A stretch of 64,000 bases of DNA, from assembly GCA_026709365.1 (NCBI GenBank), contig JAPOTD010000055.1:78862-142861 (forward strand). The letters are read 5' to 3'. The notes under the pieces were generated by a model. The model worked only from the letters and a program-made list of their open reading frames with translations. It was not told the DNA's origin and made no database searches. This document shows, in pieces, positions 53,046-61,929 of the stretch (positions are counted from its first letter, which is position 1; each line of letters begins with the position of its first letter). A program made the position numbers and the translations under genes. This stretch comes from Gammaproteobacteria bacterium (GTDB lineage Bacteria > Pseudomonadota > Gammaproteobacteria > Pseudomonadales > Azotimanducaceae).

Positions 53046-53510
53046 TTAACGTTCCAGCCGAAACACCGCTGCGCGGTCGGCGCCCGCCGGATCGTTGCGG
53101 AAGTCGGCCACGATCTCCGGGTAGTCGGGCTCGTACTTGGCCAGCCAAGCGTTGAGTATTGGCTCCGTGCCTTCCGACACCGCGACCGCATTCAATGCGA
53201 AGGTGCTGTCGCCAAGCCGCAGTTCCACTGGCGAGGCCGTGCCGATCTTTCGTGCCCAGCCGCCGCTGCTGTCGCCCACCACATGGAGGTCGTTGGCGAC
53301 TTCAATGACCCAGATGATCACCACGCGCGGCAGGCCGCCCGGCACCTTGAGTCTGACCTCATGCACTGAGGAGGTGTCCGGCCAGGTTGCCGGGGGTTGC
53401 GCCTGCTCACCGCCGATGAAGAACCCGGGCAGCGGGCCGATCGGCGCGGCGACCACCACCACAAGGACGATGGCACCCAGCAGGGCGCCCAGCAATTTCA
53501 GAATCTTCAT
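53046..53510 (-). CDS. Membrane-anchored hypothetical protein
   Basis: A 154-aa protein from ATG 53510 (MKILKLLGALLGAIVLVVVV). One N-terminal hydrophobic segment (about 4-25), then a soluble beta-rich domain (EVRLKVPGGLPRVVIIWVIE, DLHVVGDSSGGWARKIGTAS). The soluble part resembles a small split-barrel (pyridoxamine-oxidase-like) fold, but no cofactor motif is certain. It is probably exposed to the periplasm. It lies downstream of the MFS transporter in the same direction. Confidence 0.55.
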   Translation of the reverse strand: MKILKLLGALLGAIVLVVVVAAPIGPLPGFFIGGEQAQPPATWPDTSSVHEVRLKVPGGLPRVVIIWVIEVANDLHVVGDSSGGWARKIGTASPVELRLGDSTFALNAVAVSEGTEPILNAWLAKYEPDYPEIVADFRNDPAGADRAAVFRLER

Positions 53511-53614
53511 GCTTCCCTCCAATTCGGTTTACGGATCACTGAGATCCACAATCAATCAAAGATCCCACAGCTGGCTGCCGGTCGCCAGCCGCTGCCGGTT
53601 CTTCGCCTGGGCCT

Positions 53615-54895
53615 TCATCCATTCAAGCTCCGCAAGGCTCGGGCGGTGCGCCAGTACATGGCCGCCGCCGCCAAGAGCACCAACGTGACGAAACCAAGCG
53701 CCACATTCAGGGACCGATTGCCGAATTCTGCGGCAAAGCCGTCGCTCAAGGAACCCACCAAAACCGGACCCAATCCCAAACCCAGAATGTTGGACAGAAA
53801 GAATACGTAGGCCGCCGCCTGCGCCCGTCGATGGGGAGCCACCACCGATTGCACGATCGCCAGCCCAGGCGCGTGACTTAACGAGTAGAGGAATATGCCC
53901 ACCCCAATGAATGCGGTGGTTGCCACCCAGTCGGAACTCCACAAAGCGAGCAGATAGACCGGCGTGGCGAGGAGCACCGCAGCCGCGCAAAGCCAAGCCG
54001 GCCCCCTTGCGTCGCGCTTGGACAGGCGGTCGCCAAGGTAGCCGCCCAGCAACATGCCGGGCACGCCCAATCCAGCGGAAGTGAGGCCGACGATCAGCCC
54101 CACCTCGCTTTGCGAAAGATCAAACTGGCGCAAGTAAAGCGGTGGCTTCCATACGGTAAATCCATAGCCCACAAACACGCCGAGCATGTGCGCAAGGTTC
54201 ACGTAACGGTAGCAGCGATTGGCCCAGAGCGCGCGGAACGCGGCGATCATCGATTCGCCCGCTGCCGGCTCCGGGCGGGGCGGCTTCTCGGCCTCCTCCT
54301 CCATGGCGCCCCGCAGGGGTTCGCGCACGGTCAACTTCAGAAGCAGAGCCAGCGCCAAGCCGGGAACCCCGGCGCAGACGAAAGCCCAGCGCCAACCGAA
54401 GTGCTCCGCCACGAACCCGCCCATCACCAAGCCGAACAGCATCCCCAACGAGGTGCCGAGCGAGTAGATCGCCAGTGCGAATGAACGCTCGTCCTTGTTG
54501 AAGTAATCCGAAATGATGGAATGCGAGGGCGGACTGCCGCCCGCCTCGCCAATGCCCACGCCCACCCGGGCAAGAAACAACTGCCAGAAGCTTGCAGCCG
54601 CGCCGCAAAGCGCCGTCATGGCACTCCATACCGTCACCGCAGCGGAGACAATAGTGACCCGGTTGAACCGATCCGCCAAGCGCGCGATTGGCACGCCCAA
54701 GGTTGCGTAGAAAAGGGCGAAGGCGATGCCGGACAGCAGCCCCAACTGCAGGTCCGAAAGGGAAAACTCAGCCCGAATGTCCTCCAGCAGGATGGACAGG
54801 ATCTGCCGATCCATGAAGCTGAAGGCGTAGGTCAGGGCGAGCATGCCCAGCACATACCACCGATACCGTCTTGACTCCGATCTCACTTGGTCCAT
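53615..54895 (-). CDS. MFS transporter, spinster-like
   Basis: A 426-aa protein from ATG 54895. Twelve hydrophobic segments and MFS motifs: FMDRQILSILLEDI in TM1, GVPIARLADRFNR in loop 2-3, and GIGEAGGSPPSHSIISDYF typical of the spinster/AAHS-like branch. Likely substrates are organic acids or lipids; not readable from sequence. It is separated from the upstream ATPase gene by 201 bases with no gene. Confidence 0.92.
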   Translation of the reverse strand: MDQVRSESRRYRWYVLGMLALTYAFSFMDRQILSILLEDIRAEFSLSDLQLGLLSGIAFALFYATLGVPIARLADRFNRVTIVSAAVTVWSAMTALCGAAASFWQLFLARVGVGIGEAGGSPPSHSIISDYFNKDERSFALAIYSLGTSLGMLFGLVMGGFVAEHFGWRWAFVCAGVPGLALALLLKLTVREPLRGAMEEEAEKPPRPEPAAGESMIAAFRALWANRCYRYVNLAHMLGVFVGYGFTVWKPPLYLRQFDLSQSEVGLIVGLTSAGLGVPGMLLGGYLGDRLSKRDARGPAWLCAAAVLLATPVYLLALWSSDWVATTAFIGVGIFLYSLSHAPGLAIVQSVVAPHRRAQAAAYVFFLSNILGLGLGPVLVGSLSDGFAAEFGNRSLNVALGFVTLVLLAAAAMYWRTARALRSLNG

Positions 54896-55096
54896 GTCAC
54901 CTCGCCCCTGCCATGATCACCCTCTCCCCACGAGGCATTGCCATTTAACCGGATCGCAGAGCAACATCACAACGAATTGCGCAATCTAACTTCATGGAGG
55001 CCTAATGTCCGCGCTGGTGTACTGTCCCGCAAACAAATGGGTTTATTGGCGCACTGTTGGAGAACCGCCTTGCGCTGAACGGCGAACGGCTCACGG

Positions 55097-56320
55097 CTAC
55101 AACTCGCTGAAGGGCAATGCCGTGACCCCGGCGCCCAAGGGCAGTCTGACATCGCCCGAATGCACCAGGTAGCCGGGTTTGGCTGCGCTGCCCAAGTCCT
55201 GCTGGAAGATCTTTAGGGCCTTGGCCATCGCGGGGCGCGGCGTTGCCGACAGCTTGACCTCGACGGGAACCAGCCCGCCAGCCGCATCCAGCACGAAATC
55301 CACCTCAGTCCCCGCCTGGGTTCGCCAAAAGTAAACCTGCGGATCGGTGCCCCTATGGGTCAGCGTTCGGACGATTTCGGACAGCACGGCGGTTTCCATG
55401 ATGGCGCCGCCCATCGGCCCGGCTGCGGCGTGGGCTGAATCCCTCAAGCCAACCAGATGGCAGAGCGTGCCCACATCGGTGAAATAGACCTTCGGGGTCT
55501 TCACCAGCCGCTTCCCCACGTTGGCGAAGTAGGGACGCACCACCATGACCTGATGGGTGGCCTCAAGAACCGAGAGCCAAGCCTTGGCGGTGTTGACCGC
55601 CACCCCGAGGTCACGGGCGATATCGGTCAGGTTCAGCAGTTGGGCGCTGCGGGCGGCCAGCATCCGCAGAAAGGCTTGGAATTGGGTGAGGTCGCCAACT
55701 TGGCGCAGCCGGCGCACGTCTCGTTCGAGATAGGTTTGGATGTAGCTGGAGTGCCATAGCGCGGCATCCCGTCCGGGCTGCGCCGCCAGCTCGGGGTAGC
55801 CGCCCCTCAAAAAGCCGGCCCACAACGCTGCAGGCGGATGCGGTGAGCGCATCGGCTCATCGGCTTGGCGCTCCCACGGCAAGGGCGCGTAGGGATGTTT
55901 TCGAACCTCCCGCCCCGACAGCGGCAGCAGGCGCAGCATGGCCGCCCGGCCCGCCAAGGATTCGCTGACCTGTTGGGTGAGCAGCAAGTTCTGCGACCCG
56001 GTCAACAAGTACTGCCCGGCGCGGGCCCGGTCTGCGTCAATCCGTTCCTTGATGTAGGGAAGCAGGTCGGGTGCGCATTGGATCTCGTCGAGGATGGTTG
56101 GCGGCGGGTAGAGGTCCAGGAACCCACGCGGGTCTTCGCTAGCGGCTTCGCAAATGTCCGGCGGCTCCAATGAGACGTAGCGGCAACGCTGCCCGAAGAA
56201 ATGCAGCAGCAAGGTGGTCTTGCCCGATTGGCGCGGTCCGGTGAGCACCACGGCGGGAAACTCGGCCGCCGCCCGCTCGATGACCGGCTCCATGGAGCGT
56301 TTGAGGTAGGGCAAGTTCAT
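55097..56320 (-). CDS. DUF4143 family AAA ATPase
   Basis: A 407-aa protein from ATG 56320. Walker A VVLTGPRQSGKTTLLLHFFG (about 24-43), Walker B PTILDEIQCAPDLLPYI and LLTGSQNLLL. The DUF4143 region (LERDVRRLRQVGDLTQFQAF, AVNTAKAWLSVLEATH) is followed by a C-terminal PD-(D/E)XK-like segment (DFVLDAAGGLVPVEVKLSAT). Widespread, often in mobile or variable regions; the cellular role is unclear. A perfect 14-bp inverted repeat lies 6 bases upstream of the start. Confidence 0.92.
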   Translation of the reverse strand: MNLPYLKRSMEPVIERAAAEFPAVVLTGPRQSGKTTLLLHFFGQRCRYVSLEPPDICEAASEDPRGFLDLYPPPTILDEIQCAPDLLPYIKERIDADRARAGQYLLTGSQNLLLTQQVSESLAGRAAMLRLLPLSGREVRKHPYAPLPWERQADEPMRSPHPPAALWAGFLRGGYPELAAQPGRDAALWHSSYIQTYLERDVRRLRQVGDLTQFQAFLRMLAARSAQLLNLTDIARDLGVAVNTAKAWLSVLEATHQVMVVRPYFANVGKRLVKTPKVYFTDVGTLCHLVGLRDSAHAAAGPMGGAIMETAVLSEIVRTLTHRGTDPQVYFWRTQAGTEVDFVLDAAGGLVPVEVKLSATPRPAMAKALKIFQQDLGSAAKPGYLVHSGDVRLPLGAGVTALPFSEL

Positions 56321-56325
56321 GAGCG

Positions 56326-56354
56326 GAAATTATGCATTTGAAATGCATAATTTC
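56326..56354. promoter_or_regulatory. 14-bp perfect inverted repeat at the DUF4143 promoter
   Basis: GAAATTATGCATTT and AAATGCATAATTTC (56326-56339 and 56341-56354) are perfect reverse complements with a 1-base centre. It sits directly upstream of the ATPase start and is AT-rich in a GC-rich setting. It is a likely dimeric regulator site or transcription start region. Confidence 0.65.
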
Positions 56355-56514
56355 AATAACAAAGGGCCGCTTAGCGGTGCTGCAACGATTCTCCGACGAG
56401 AAGCAGGGAAGCCAAATGGTCGAGTCCAGTTGGACAGTGGGGAGCGGGTCAGGAAAGCTTTCCGGTCGATTAGTTTTCTGTCGGTTAGTTGCCTTCGCGT
56501 TGAAACCCGATCAT

Positions 56515-57110
56515 CCGCCGCCTCGGTTGGCCTGCTCCATCGCTCGTTCCGTCCATGCGGCCATGCTGGGCACGGCGACTGACCAACGTTCGAGCATGAC
56601 ATCGCTAGGTGACCGCCTGCAGATCAGAACTCCGTGTCGGACCATGTCGTCCACAAAGGCTACAGCATCATTCGAGTCGAAACGGCGCACTCGTCTGCGC
56701 TCATCGCGCCCATGTCAATGACCGCGGCATCCGCGAGCCGGCAAAGGCCGGGAATCGATCGGACGCAGCGGACGGTGGTCGGCAACCCCGAAAGCACCAC
56801 TACGGCGGGGACGCCGAGTGCGCCCTTGTGTACGGAAGCGAGCGCCTTGCAGGATTCATCGACGGTTTGCGCCTCGTCCAACCAAATGACAAGCCCCGCC
56901 TGCTTCGCCGCTCGGCCACCTGCGCCCCGCAGGAGCGCTTCGGCAGCCGTCTTCATGCAGGACGCCTCCAACGCCGCCACAGCCAAGCCGGAGAGGATGT
57001 TGGCGCCCCTTCGCTGGTCGAGGGCTTCTCGTTGTCTTTCGACTTCAGCCTTGCTAGCTTCCTGCACCTTGAGCGACAACTGTTTCGGGGAAAAGGCATG
57101 AGTGCGATTT
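56515..57110 (-). pseudogene. Frameshifted AAA ATPase remnant
   Basis: Minus-strand sequence encodes QREALDQRRGANILSGLAVA, then AGLVIWLDEAQTVDESCKAL (Walker B) and GVPAVVVLSGLPTTV, a typical AAA ATPase middle part. A TAG near 56660 ends this frame. Homology-like sequence continues in another frame (DDMVRHGVLICRRSPSDVML) to about 56515. The Walker A part is missing; the 5' end is replaced by the gene on the other strand. Confidence 0.5.
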
Positions 57111-57925
57111 ACGGGGTGCTGCGTCAACTGGACGAATGGAGGCATTTGCCCGCCTATCAGTTGGAACGGCGTGTGGATATTTTCTTCGGTATGTTCCTGC
57201 CGAAGGTGATTGAGAAGAAATTTTGCATGCAGGTTGACGAGGTCATTCCCGAGTTCCCCATGCACAAAGCGCTGCTGGAGTGTCCGGCGAACTGCCCTTC
57301 CAACGCGAAAAGCCATCACACGGTGAAGGTTGATTTCGCCGTGTTTGGACGCCGAAAAGAGAAAAGACAGATACTTTTGGTTGAGTTGAAGACTGAGATG
57401 GAATCTCTAAACAAAGATCAATTGGAGAACATGAAGAAGGTGGGATATGCTGGTTCAAAGAAACTGCTGGAGGGTGTGAAATATGCAGCTATGCACAGTG
57501 ACTCGAAACACAAATACGCGCACCTGATTTGGAAGCTGACCAACTTGGAATATCTGCTTTCGGGAGAAGACAAAATCAGTAAAATCTCATTGGAGGCAAA
57601 AAGAATATCCGGCATCTCGAAGATTTTTGAAGATCTTTGCATCAATGAAAATTTATGTAAAGTGTATGTTATCCCTGTTGTCATTCTGCCTACTGAGCCT
57701 GCTAAAGAACGGGACAAGAAGAAGATTCCTTGCGGATTTGAGAGGCTCACTTTCGCTGACTTTGCAAAAGTCTTGGAGGACGGAAGTCAACCTTTCGGAT
57801 CCCCCAGACATAAGCATATTCGCGGTCTATCTGAGATATTGGGCTGCGGTAGCAGCAGGAAAAGTCACTCCATGGCCTCGAGAGCGTTGACTCTCAGCTT
57901 CTGCAAACTTCACCCACCTACATGA
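57098..57925 (+). CDS. PD-(D/E)XK-like protein of unknown family
   Basis: A 275-aa protein from ATG 57098 (MSAIYGVLRQLDEWRHLPAY), with GGGGAAAAGG upstream. Motif HHTVKVDFAVFGRRKEKRQI followed by LLVELKTEMESLNKDQLENM gives Asp and Glu-x-Lys of a PD-(D/E)XK nuclease core. The region 57350-57780 is AT-rich with codon use unlike neighbours, suggesting transfer. The last 30 residues are Ser-rich, and its stop overlaps the DUF2779 start by 4 bases (ATGA). Function unknown; a DNA-end processing or defence nuclease is possible. Confidence 0.6.
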   Translation: MSAIYGVLRQLDEWRHLPAYQLERRVDIFFGMFLPKVIEKKFCMQVDEVIPEFPMHKALLECPANCPSNAKSHHTVKVDFAVFGRRKEKRQILLVELKTEMESLNKDQLENMKKVGYAGSKKLLEGVKYAAMHSDSKHKYAHLIWKLTNLEYLLSGEDKISKISLEAKRISGISKIFEDLCINENLCKVYVIPVVILPTEPAKERDKKKIPCGFERLTFADFAKVLEDGSQPFGSPRHKHIRGLSEILGCGSSRKSHSMASRALTLSFCKLHPPT

Positions 57926-59397
57926 GCAAGCCATCCCTCTCCAAGTCCCGCTTCATGTCCGGCTCCCAGTGCCACTTGCGGCTCTGGTACGAGACCCACG
58001 CCCGCGAACTTGCCTCCCCGCCTGACGACAATCTGCAGGCCATCTTCGATACGGGGCACGAAGTGGGCGAGTTGGCCTGCAAGCGGCATCCGGGCGGGCA
58101 TCTCATTGCGCATGACTACCTTCATACTGATGAGGCGCTTGACGAAACCCGCCGCATCCTGACTACAGGAAGGGCCCCCGCGCTGTTCGAGGCGGCTTTC
58201 AGGCATCAGGGGGTGCTGGTTCGCGTCGATATCCTTGAGCGGCTGCCGGAGGGCGGTTGGGGGCTGATCGAAGTGAAGTCCGCCACCCGGCTGAAGGAGG
58301 CCTTCGTCCTGGATGCCGCCGTGCAGCTTTGGGTGCTGCGCGGCGCCGGGTTGGATGTGCGCGAGCTGGGTGTGCTCACCCTCAATCGAGACTACGTCTA
58401 TGAGGGCGGGGCGCTCGACTTGGACGCGCTCTTTCGGTTGCATCCGGTGCTGGACAGCGCGACCGGGTTGCTGGACGCAATAGGCGAGCAGGTGCAGGAA
58501 ATGCAGTCGATGCTCACTGGGGCCGAGGCGCCGGACGTCAGCCCGGGCGACCACTGTTTTTCGCCTTACAGCTGTCCGTACTACGCCCATTGCACGCGGG
58601 ATATTGCGTTGCCCGACCACGGCATTGATGAATTGCCCTGGCTTGCCCAACGCCGCCGGGCGCAACTTGAAGCCTCGGGCATCAACGAAATCCGCAACGT
58701 CCCGGAGGACTTTCCGCTCAACGATCTGCAACGGGTTGTTCGGCAGTCCATTCGTGAAGGTCGCGGCCTGATGCACGGCGACCTTCAGGCACAGTTGGCG
58801 AGCCTCAAGGAACCCGTGCGCTACCTCGACTTCGAGACCTTCGCCCCGGCGATCCCGCGTTTCTCCGGCACGCGGCCCTATGATGCGATTCCGTTCCTGT
58901 TCTCCGTGCATGTCGAGCGCAACGGCGGGACGCTGGAGCACATCGACCACCTGCACGAGGGCAGCGACGATCCGCGGCCGCGACTGGCGGAACGGCTGCT
59001 CGACGCGCTGGGGCGCACCGGAACCATCTGCACCTACTCCAACTATGAGCGACGGGTGCTGCGCGATCTCGCCGCGGCCCTGCCCGAACGGGCAGCCGCG
59101 CTCGGTGCCATTCAAGCCCGCCTTTTCGACCTGCTGCCCGTGGTGCGCAACAACTACTATCACCCCGCGTTTCGCGGATCGTTCTCGATCAAGCGCGTGC
59201 TGCCGGCGCTGGTGCCGGAGTCCGGCTACGATGATCTCTCCATTGCCGACGGACAGACGGCTGCGGCTCGCTATGTTGCGGCGCTTGGCAGCGCCGACTC
59301 GGCAGAGCGCCGGCGCACGTTCGAGGAGCTTCGCGCCTATTGCGCATGGGACACGCTGGCGATGGTCGAACTGCGCCGGGCATTAGGGAGCCTGTGA
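57922..59397 (+). CDS. DUF2779 protein: Cas4-like nuclease plus DnaQ-like exonuclease
   Basis: A 491-aa protein from ATG 57922. N-terminal Cas4/RecB-like domain: SRFMSGSQCHLRLWYETHA with a Cys, GWGLIEVKSATRL (Glu-x-Lys), and a later Cys group in DHCFSPYSCPYYAHCTRD, the four-Cys arrangement that holds a [4Fe-4S] cluster in Cas4-type nucleases. C-terminal domain: VRYLDFETFAPAIP (DxE of DnaQ-type exonucleases), TYSNYERRVLRDL and YCAWDTLAMVELRR. Predicted DNA nuclease, role unknown. It overlaps the PD-(D/E)XK gene by 4 bases, so the two are coupled. Confidence 0.88.
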   Translation: MSKPSLSKSRFMSGSQCHLRLWYETHARELASPPDDNLQAIFDTGHEVGELACKRHPGGHLIAHDYLHTDEALDETRRILTTGRAPALFEAAFRHQGVLVRVDILERLPEGGWGLIEVKSATRLKEAFVLDAAVQLWVLRGAGLDVRELGVLTLNRDYVYEGGALDLDALFRLHPVLDSATGLLDAIGEQVQEMQSMLTGAEAPDVSPGDHCFSPYSCPYYAHCTRDIALPDHGIDELPWLAQRRRAQLEASGINEIRNVPEDFPLNDLQRVVRQSIREGRGLMHGDLQAQLASLKEPVRYLDFETFAPAIPRFSGTRPYDAIPFLFSVHVERNGGTLEHIDHLHEGSDDPRPRLAERLLDALGRTGTICTYSNYERRVLRDLAAALPERAAALGAIQARLFDLLPVVRNNYYHPAFRGSFSIKRVLPALVPESGYDDLSIADGQTAAARYVAALGSADSAERRRTFEELRAYCAWDTLAMVELRRALGSL

Positions 59398-59644
59398 TCA
59401 ATTCCCATTCATTCAGCACCTAATGGTATGAAAATCAAAGAAGTAGCCAACTTTGGCTCTAGTTTCCCCTTAGTTCTTGGCGGTTGCAGCCCTATGTCTT
59501 CGTGCCCGCCTTGCGCAGCAGCTTTGCCACACGCTAATCATCATCGTGGGTTAACGGGGCGCCGAAGCACCCCAAGGCTTTGATGCGGTCGGCTTCCACT
59601 TGCTCAATGGGGCCGACCGCACCAAGCCCGTTCCCGGCAGGCGC
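59398..59644. other. Intergenic region, no gene
   Basis: About 250 bases between convergent genes, slightly AT-richer than the flanks. No gene, clear terminator hairpin or repeat is seen. Confidence 0.5.
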
Positions 59645-61906
59645 CTACCCCGTCGGCTCGAACTGCCGCAGCTGCCGCCGCTCGAAGCGCCCGTCCGGCA
59701 GGCTTGCGTAGCATTCGCCGGGCCGCAGGGTCGTTGGCGGCCTGACCGCCACCACGCGGTCGGGGCCGTCGCCGGGGCACAGGGCGCCCACCATGTCCCT
59801 GACGCCGCGCTCGGTGGACCGGAACGCCAGCTTGGTGGCGGTGTTGGCCAGCAGGATGGCAATCGCCGTGTCGGGCGACGGCTCCCCTGCGGTCGCCAGG
59901 GCGTGCCGGATGCTCGCCTGGCTTTGCGTGGCCAGCACGCAGCCCGCGCCGAAGGCGCGGCAGGTGTCGAGGAACGACTGCTCCCCGTGGCTGGCGTCCG
60001 ACGTGACGAAGCGCTGGAACTCGTCGGCCACGTAGAGGGCCAGCGGCATTGCGGACCCCCGCTCGCGCCGGGCGGGCGATGTCAGCACGGCCTCGAAGAA
60101 GGCGGCCTTCAGGGCTTTGGCGACCAGCGTTTCGCCGTCGCTGCGAAGCGCGGGCTGATGGACGTGGACCACCCGGCGCCCCTTTGCGCAGTCCGCCTCG
60201 ATGCCCGGGGCGAAATCGACGGTGGCCGCTTCGCGCTCCACGCCGAAGAGCAGCGACCGCGAGACGGCGGGGTCCGCGAACGCCGCGAAGCAGCAGCGCG
60301 CCTCGCCCATCAGCCCCGCGTACTGGTTGAAGGCCTTGGCAGTCCGCGCGAAGTGGGCGGCCTCCCGGCGAACCTCATCGAATTGGGTGCCGGCACAAGG
60401 CTCCGAAGCAAGGGCGTCCATCACCTCCGTCGCGCAAAGCGCCTCGTGCCCGTCGGGGACGAAGAACTCCTCAAAGGCGCGTTGGGCCAAGGCTAGGGCG
60501 TTCACGGGCGGCTCCTGCCCATCCCGGCCCGGAAGGCCGGCAAACTCGCCGAACACGGCCAGTCCCTCCCTCAAGCGCCCGTCGTCCCACGGGACGGATC
60601 TCGACAGCAACGACTGCAGACGGTCGCCCCGCGACAGCATCAAGGTGAAGGCCAGCACGCAACGGGCGAGCCGCGAGCCCTCGTTCTCCCAGAACGCGTG
60701 GTTCCCGGAGGATGCGGCCTTGCCGGCGAGCACGCGGGCCGGGGAGTCCGACAGGCTGGCGGCGCGGGCCAGCATCGCCTGCGCGGCGCTCAGCCACCTG
60801 CCCTGGGCCACGTCCTCCGCGACCGATGAGCGTCTGCCCATCACGTCGATGGACTCGGCGTCGGCTCGGAGCAGGCGCACGTCGCAGCCCGGACCGGCGA
60901 GGCGCTCGACGACGGGCGCGATCTCCCCCTTGGGATCGATGACGAGCGAGCAGGACACGGGGCTGTCCGGGCGCATGATCGCCCCCACCACCGGCAGCAC
61001 CCCCGAGGCGGTCTTGCCGCTGCCGGTCTCGCCGAGGATGAGCGTGTGCCTGGTCAGGGCAAACCGGGGCACCTGCCCGCCCGGATGGAGGGGTTCCCAC
61101 TCGGGCACCGTCAAGCCGTCCCCCGCCGCTGCCGCGCCGCCCTTCCCGGTCGGCCAGCCGTCGCCGACCGCGTCGATCAGCCCAAGCTCCAGCGCCAGTT
61201 GGGGCGACATGGGGGCGTCCAGTGCGCAAAGGTCGGCGTAGAGCGCCGCCAGCCTCTTCTTGGACGTGGCCTTGAACGCCCGGGCGACGCGCTTGCGCAG
61301 CCGCCGCAGCGCCTCTCCGCGCCCGCGTCCCTTGCCCGGCCCCAGCCGTTCGATGATGCGCCAGTCGTCGGCCGCGAACGCCGCCTCCGGGGCGTCCGCC
61401 GCAGGCGGGGGGCCGAGCGCGGCGCGGGACGCGAGCAGCGACACGATCTCCGCGTCCGTGTCGCGCAGGGAGGCGGCGACGGTCTCAGCGCCGTTGGCGG
61501 TGATTGCCGCGCCGCCCGCGCCGGGCGGAATGCGTCCGTTGTGGTAAAGAAGCCGCGCCCTAGGGTGCGCCGTGCGCACGTCGCCGATGCTCAGCATCAC
61601 GGCGGCGGCGCTCGCCACGGTGGCCACCGCATGGGTTGAGACCACCATGCCTTCGCGCCGCAGCTCGCGCACCGAGTCCGCGAAGTAGCGCAGCGCCGTG
61701 CAGGCGCCTCCGGGCGACGTGATGCGCAGCCGCACCGCGTCGAAGAAGAAGCGGTCCCGCAGCGTCCGGATCTCGTCGATCAGGGCGATGCCGCTCTCGT
61801 CCGTCAGTTCTCCGCAGAAGTTCAGGACGCCCGCCTGAGCGCCGCCGCCCCCGGGGAAGGGGATTCTGCTGGTTCGGGATTGTGTGTTTGGGTTTTTTTT
61901 GCCCAC
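59645..61906 (-). CDS. ClpP/SppA-like serine protease fused to VirD4/TraD-type ATPase
   Basis: A 753-aa protein from GTG 61906 with ribosome binding site TTGGAGGTGA. Residues 25-250 are a ClpP-fold protease: oxyanion loop ITSPGG (62-67), catalytic Ser99 in TVASAAAVMLSIGD, His122 in LLYHNGR, probable Asp230 in ALDAPMSPQLALELGLIDAV. Residues 270-753 are a VirD4/TraD/HerA-like ATPase: Walker A LGETGSGKTASGV (292-299), SLVIDPKGEIAPV, Walker B LYVADEFQRFVTSD (626-631) and CVLATQSQASI. No membrane segment is seen, unlike true coupling proteins, and no conjugation genes are nearby. This looks like an ATP-driven protease built on a DNA-pump-type motor. Function unknown. Confidence 0.88.
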   Translation of the reverse strand: MGKKNPNTQSRTSRIPFPGGGGAQAGVLNFCGELTDESGIALIDEIRTLRDRFFFDAVRLRITSPGGACTALRYFADSVRELRREGMVVSTHAVATVASAAAVMLSIGDVRTAHPRARLLYHNGRIPPGAGGAAITANGAETVAASLRDTDAEIVSLLASRAALGPPPAADAPEAAFAADDWRIIERLGPGKGRGRGEALRRLRKRVARAFKATSKKRLAALYADLCALDAPMSPQLALELGLIDAVGDGWPTGKGGAAAAGDGLTVPEWEPLHPGGQVPRFALTRHTLILGETGSGKTASGVLPVVGAIMRPDSPVSCSLVIDPKGEIAPVVERLAGPGCDVRLLRADAESIDVMGRRSSVAEDVAQGRWLSAAQAMLARAASLSDSPARVLAGKAASSGNHAFWENEGSRLARCVLAFTLMLSRGDRLQSLLSRSVPWDDGRLREGLAVFGEFAGLPGRDGQEPPVNALALAQRAFEEFFVPDGHEALCATEVMDALASEPCAGTQFDEVRREAAHFARTAKAFNQYAGLMGEARCCFAAFADPAVSRSLLFGVEREAATVDFAPGIEADCAKGRRVVHVHQPALRSDGETLVAKALKAAFFEAVLTSPARRERGSAMPLALYVADEFQRFVTSDASHGEQSFLDTCRAFGAGCVLATQSQASIRHALATAGEPSPDTAIAILLANTATKLAFRSTERGVRDMVGALCPGDGPDRVVAVRPPTTLRPGECYASLPDGRFERRQLRQFEPTG

Positions 61907-61912
61907 GGTTCA

Positions 61913-61929
61913 CCTCCAAGAGTTGGAGG
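61913..61929 (-). promoter_or_regulatory. Hairpin covering the ribosome binding site
   Basis: CCTCCAA (61913-61919) and TTGGAGG (61923-61929) with a 3-base loop. In the mRNA of the protease-ATPase gene, the Shine-Dalgarno TTGGAGG is one arm, so the stem would block ribosome access. This is a candidate for thermosensor or translational control. Confidence 0.6.

Noticed and set aside
56609..57097. Upstream extension of the PD-(D/E)XK gene at 57098
   Set aside because: The extra codons are antisense to the ATPase remnant and the clear ATG with ribosome binding site is at 57098.
59645..61906. An ordinary conjugative coupling protein (TraD/VirD4)
   Set aside because: No N-terminal membrane helices, no relaxase, mating-pair or origin-of-transfer genes nearby, and an added ClpP-like domain.
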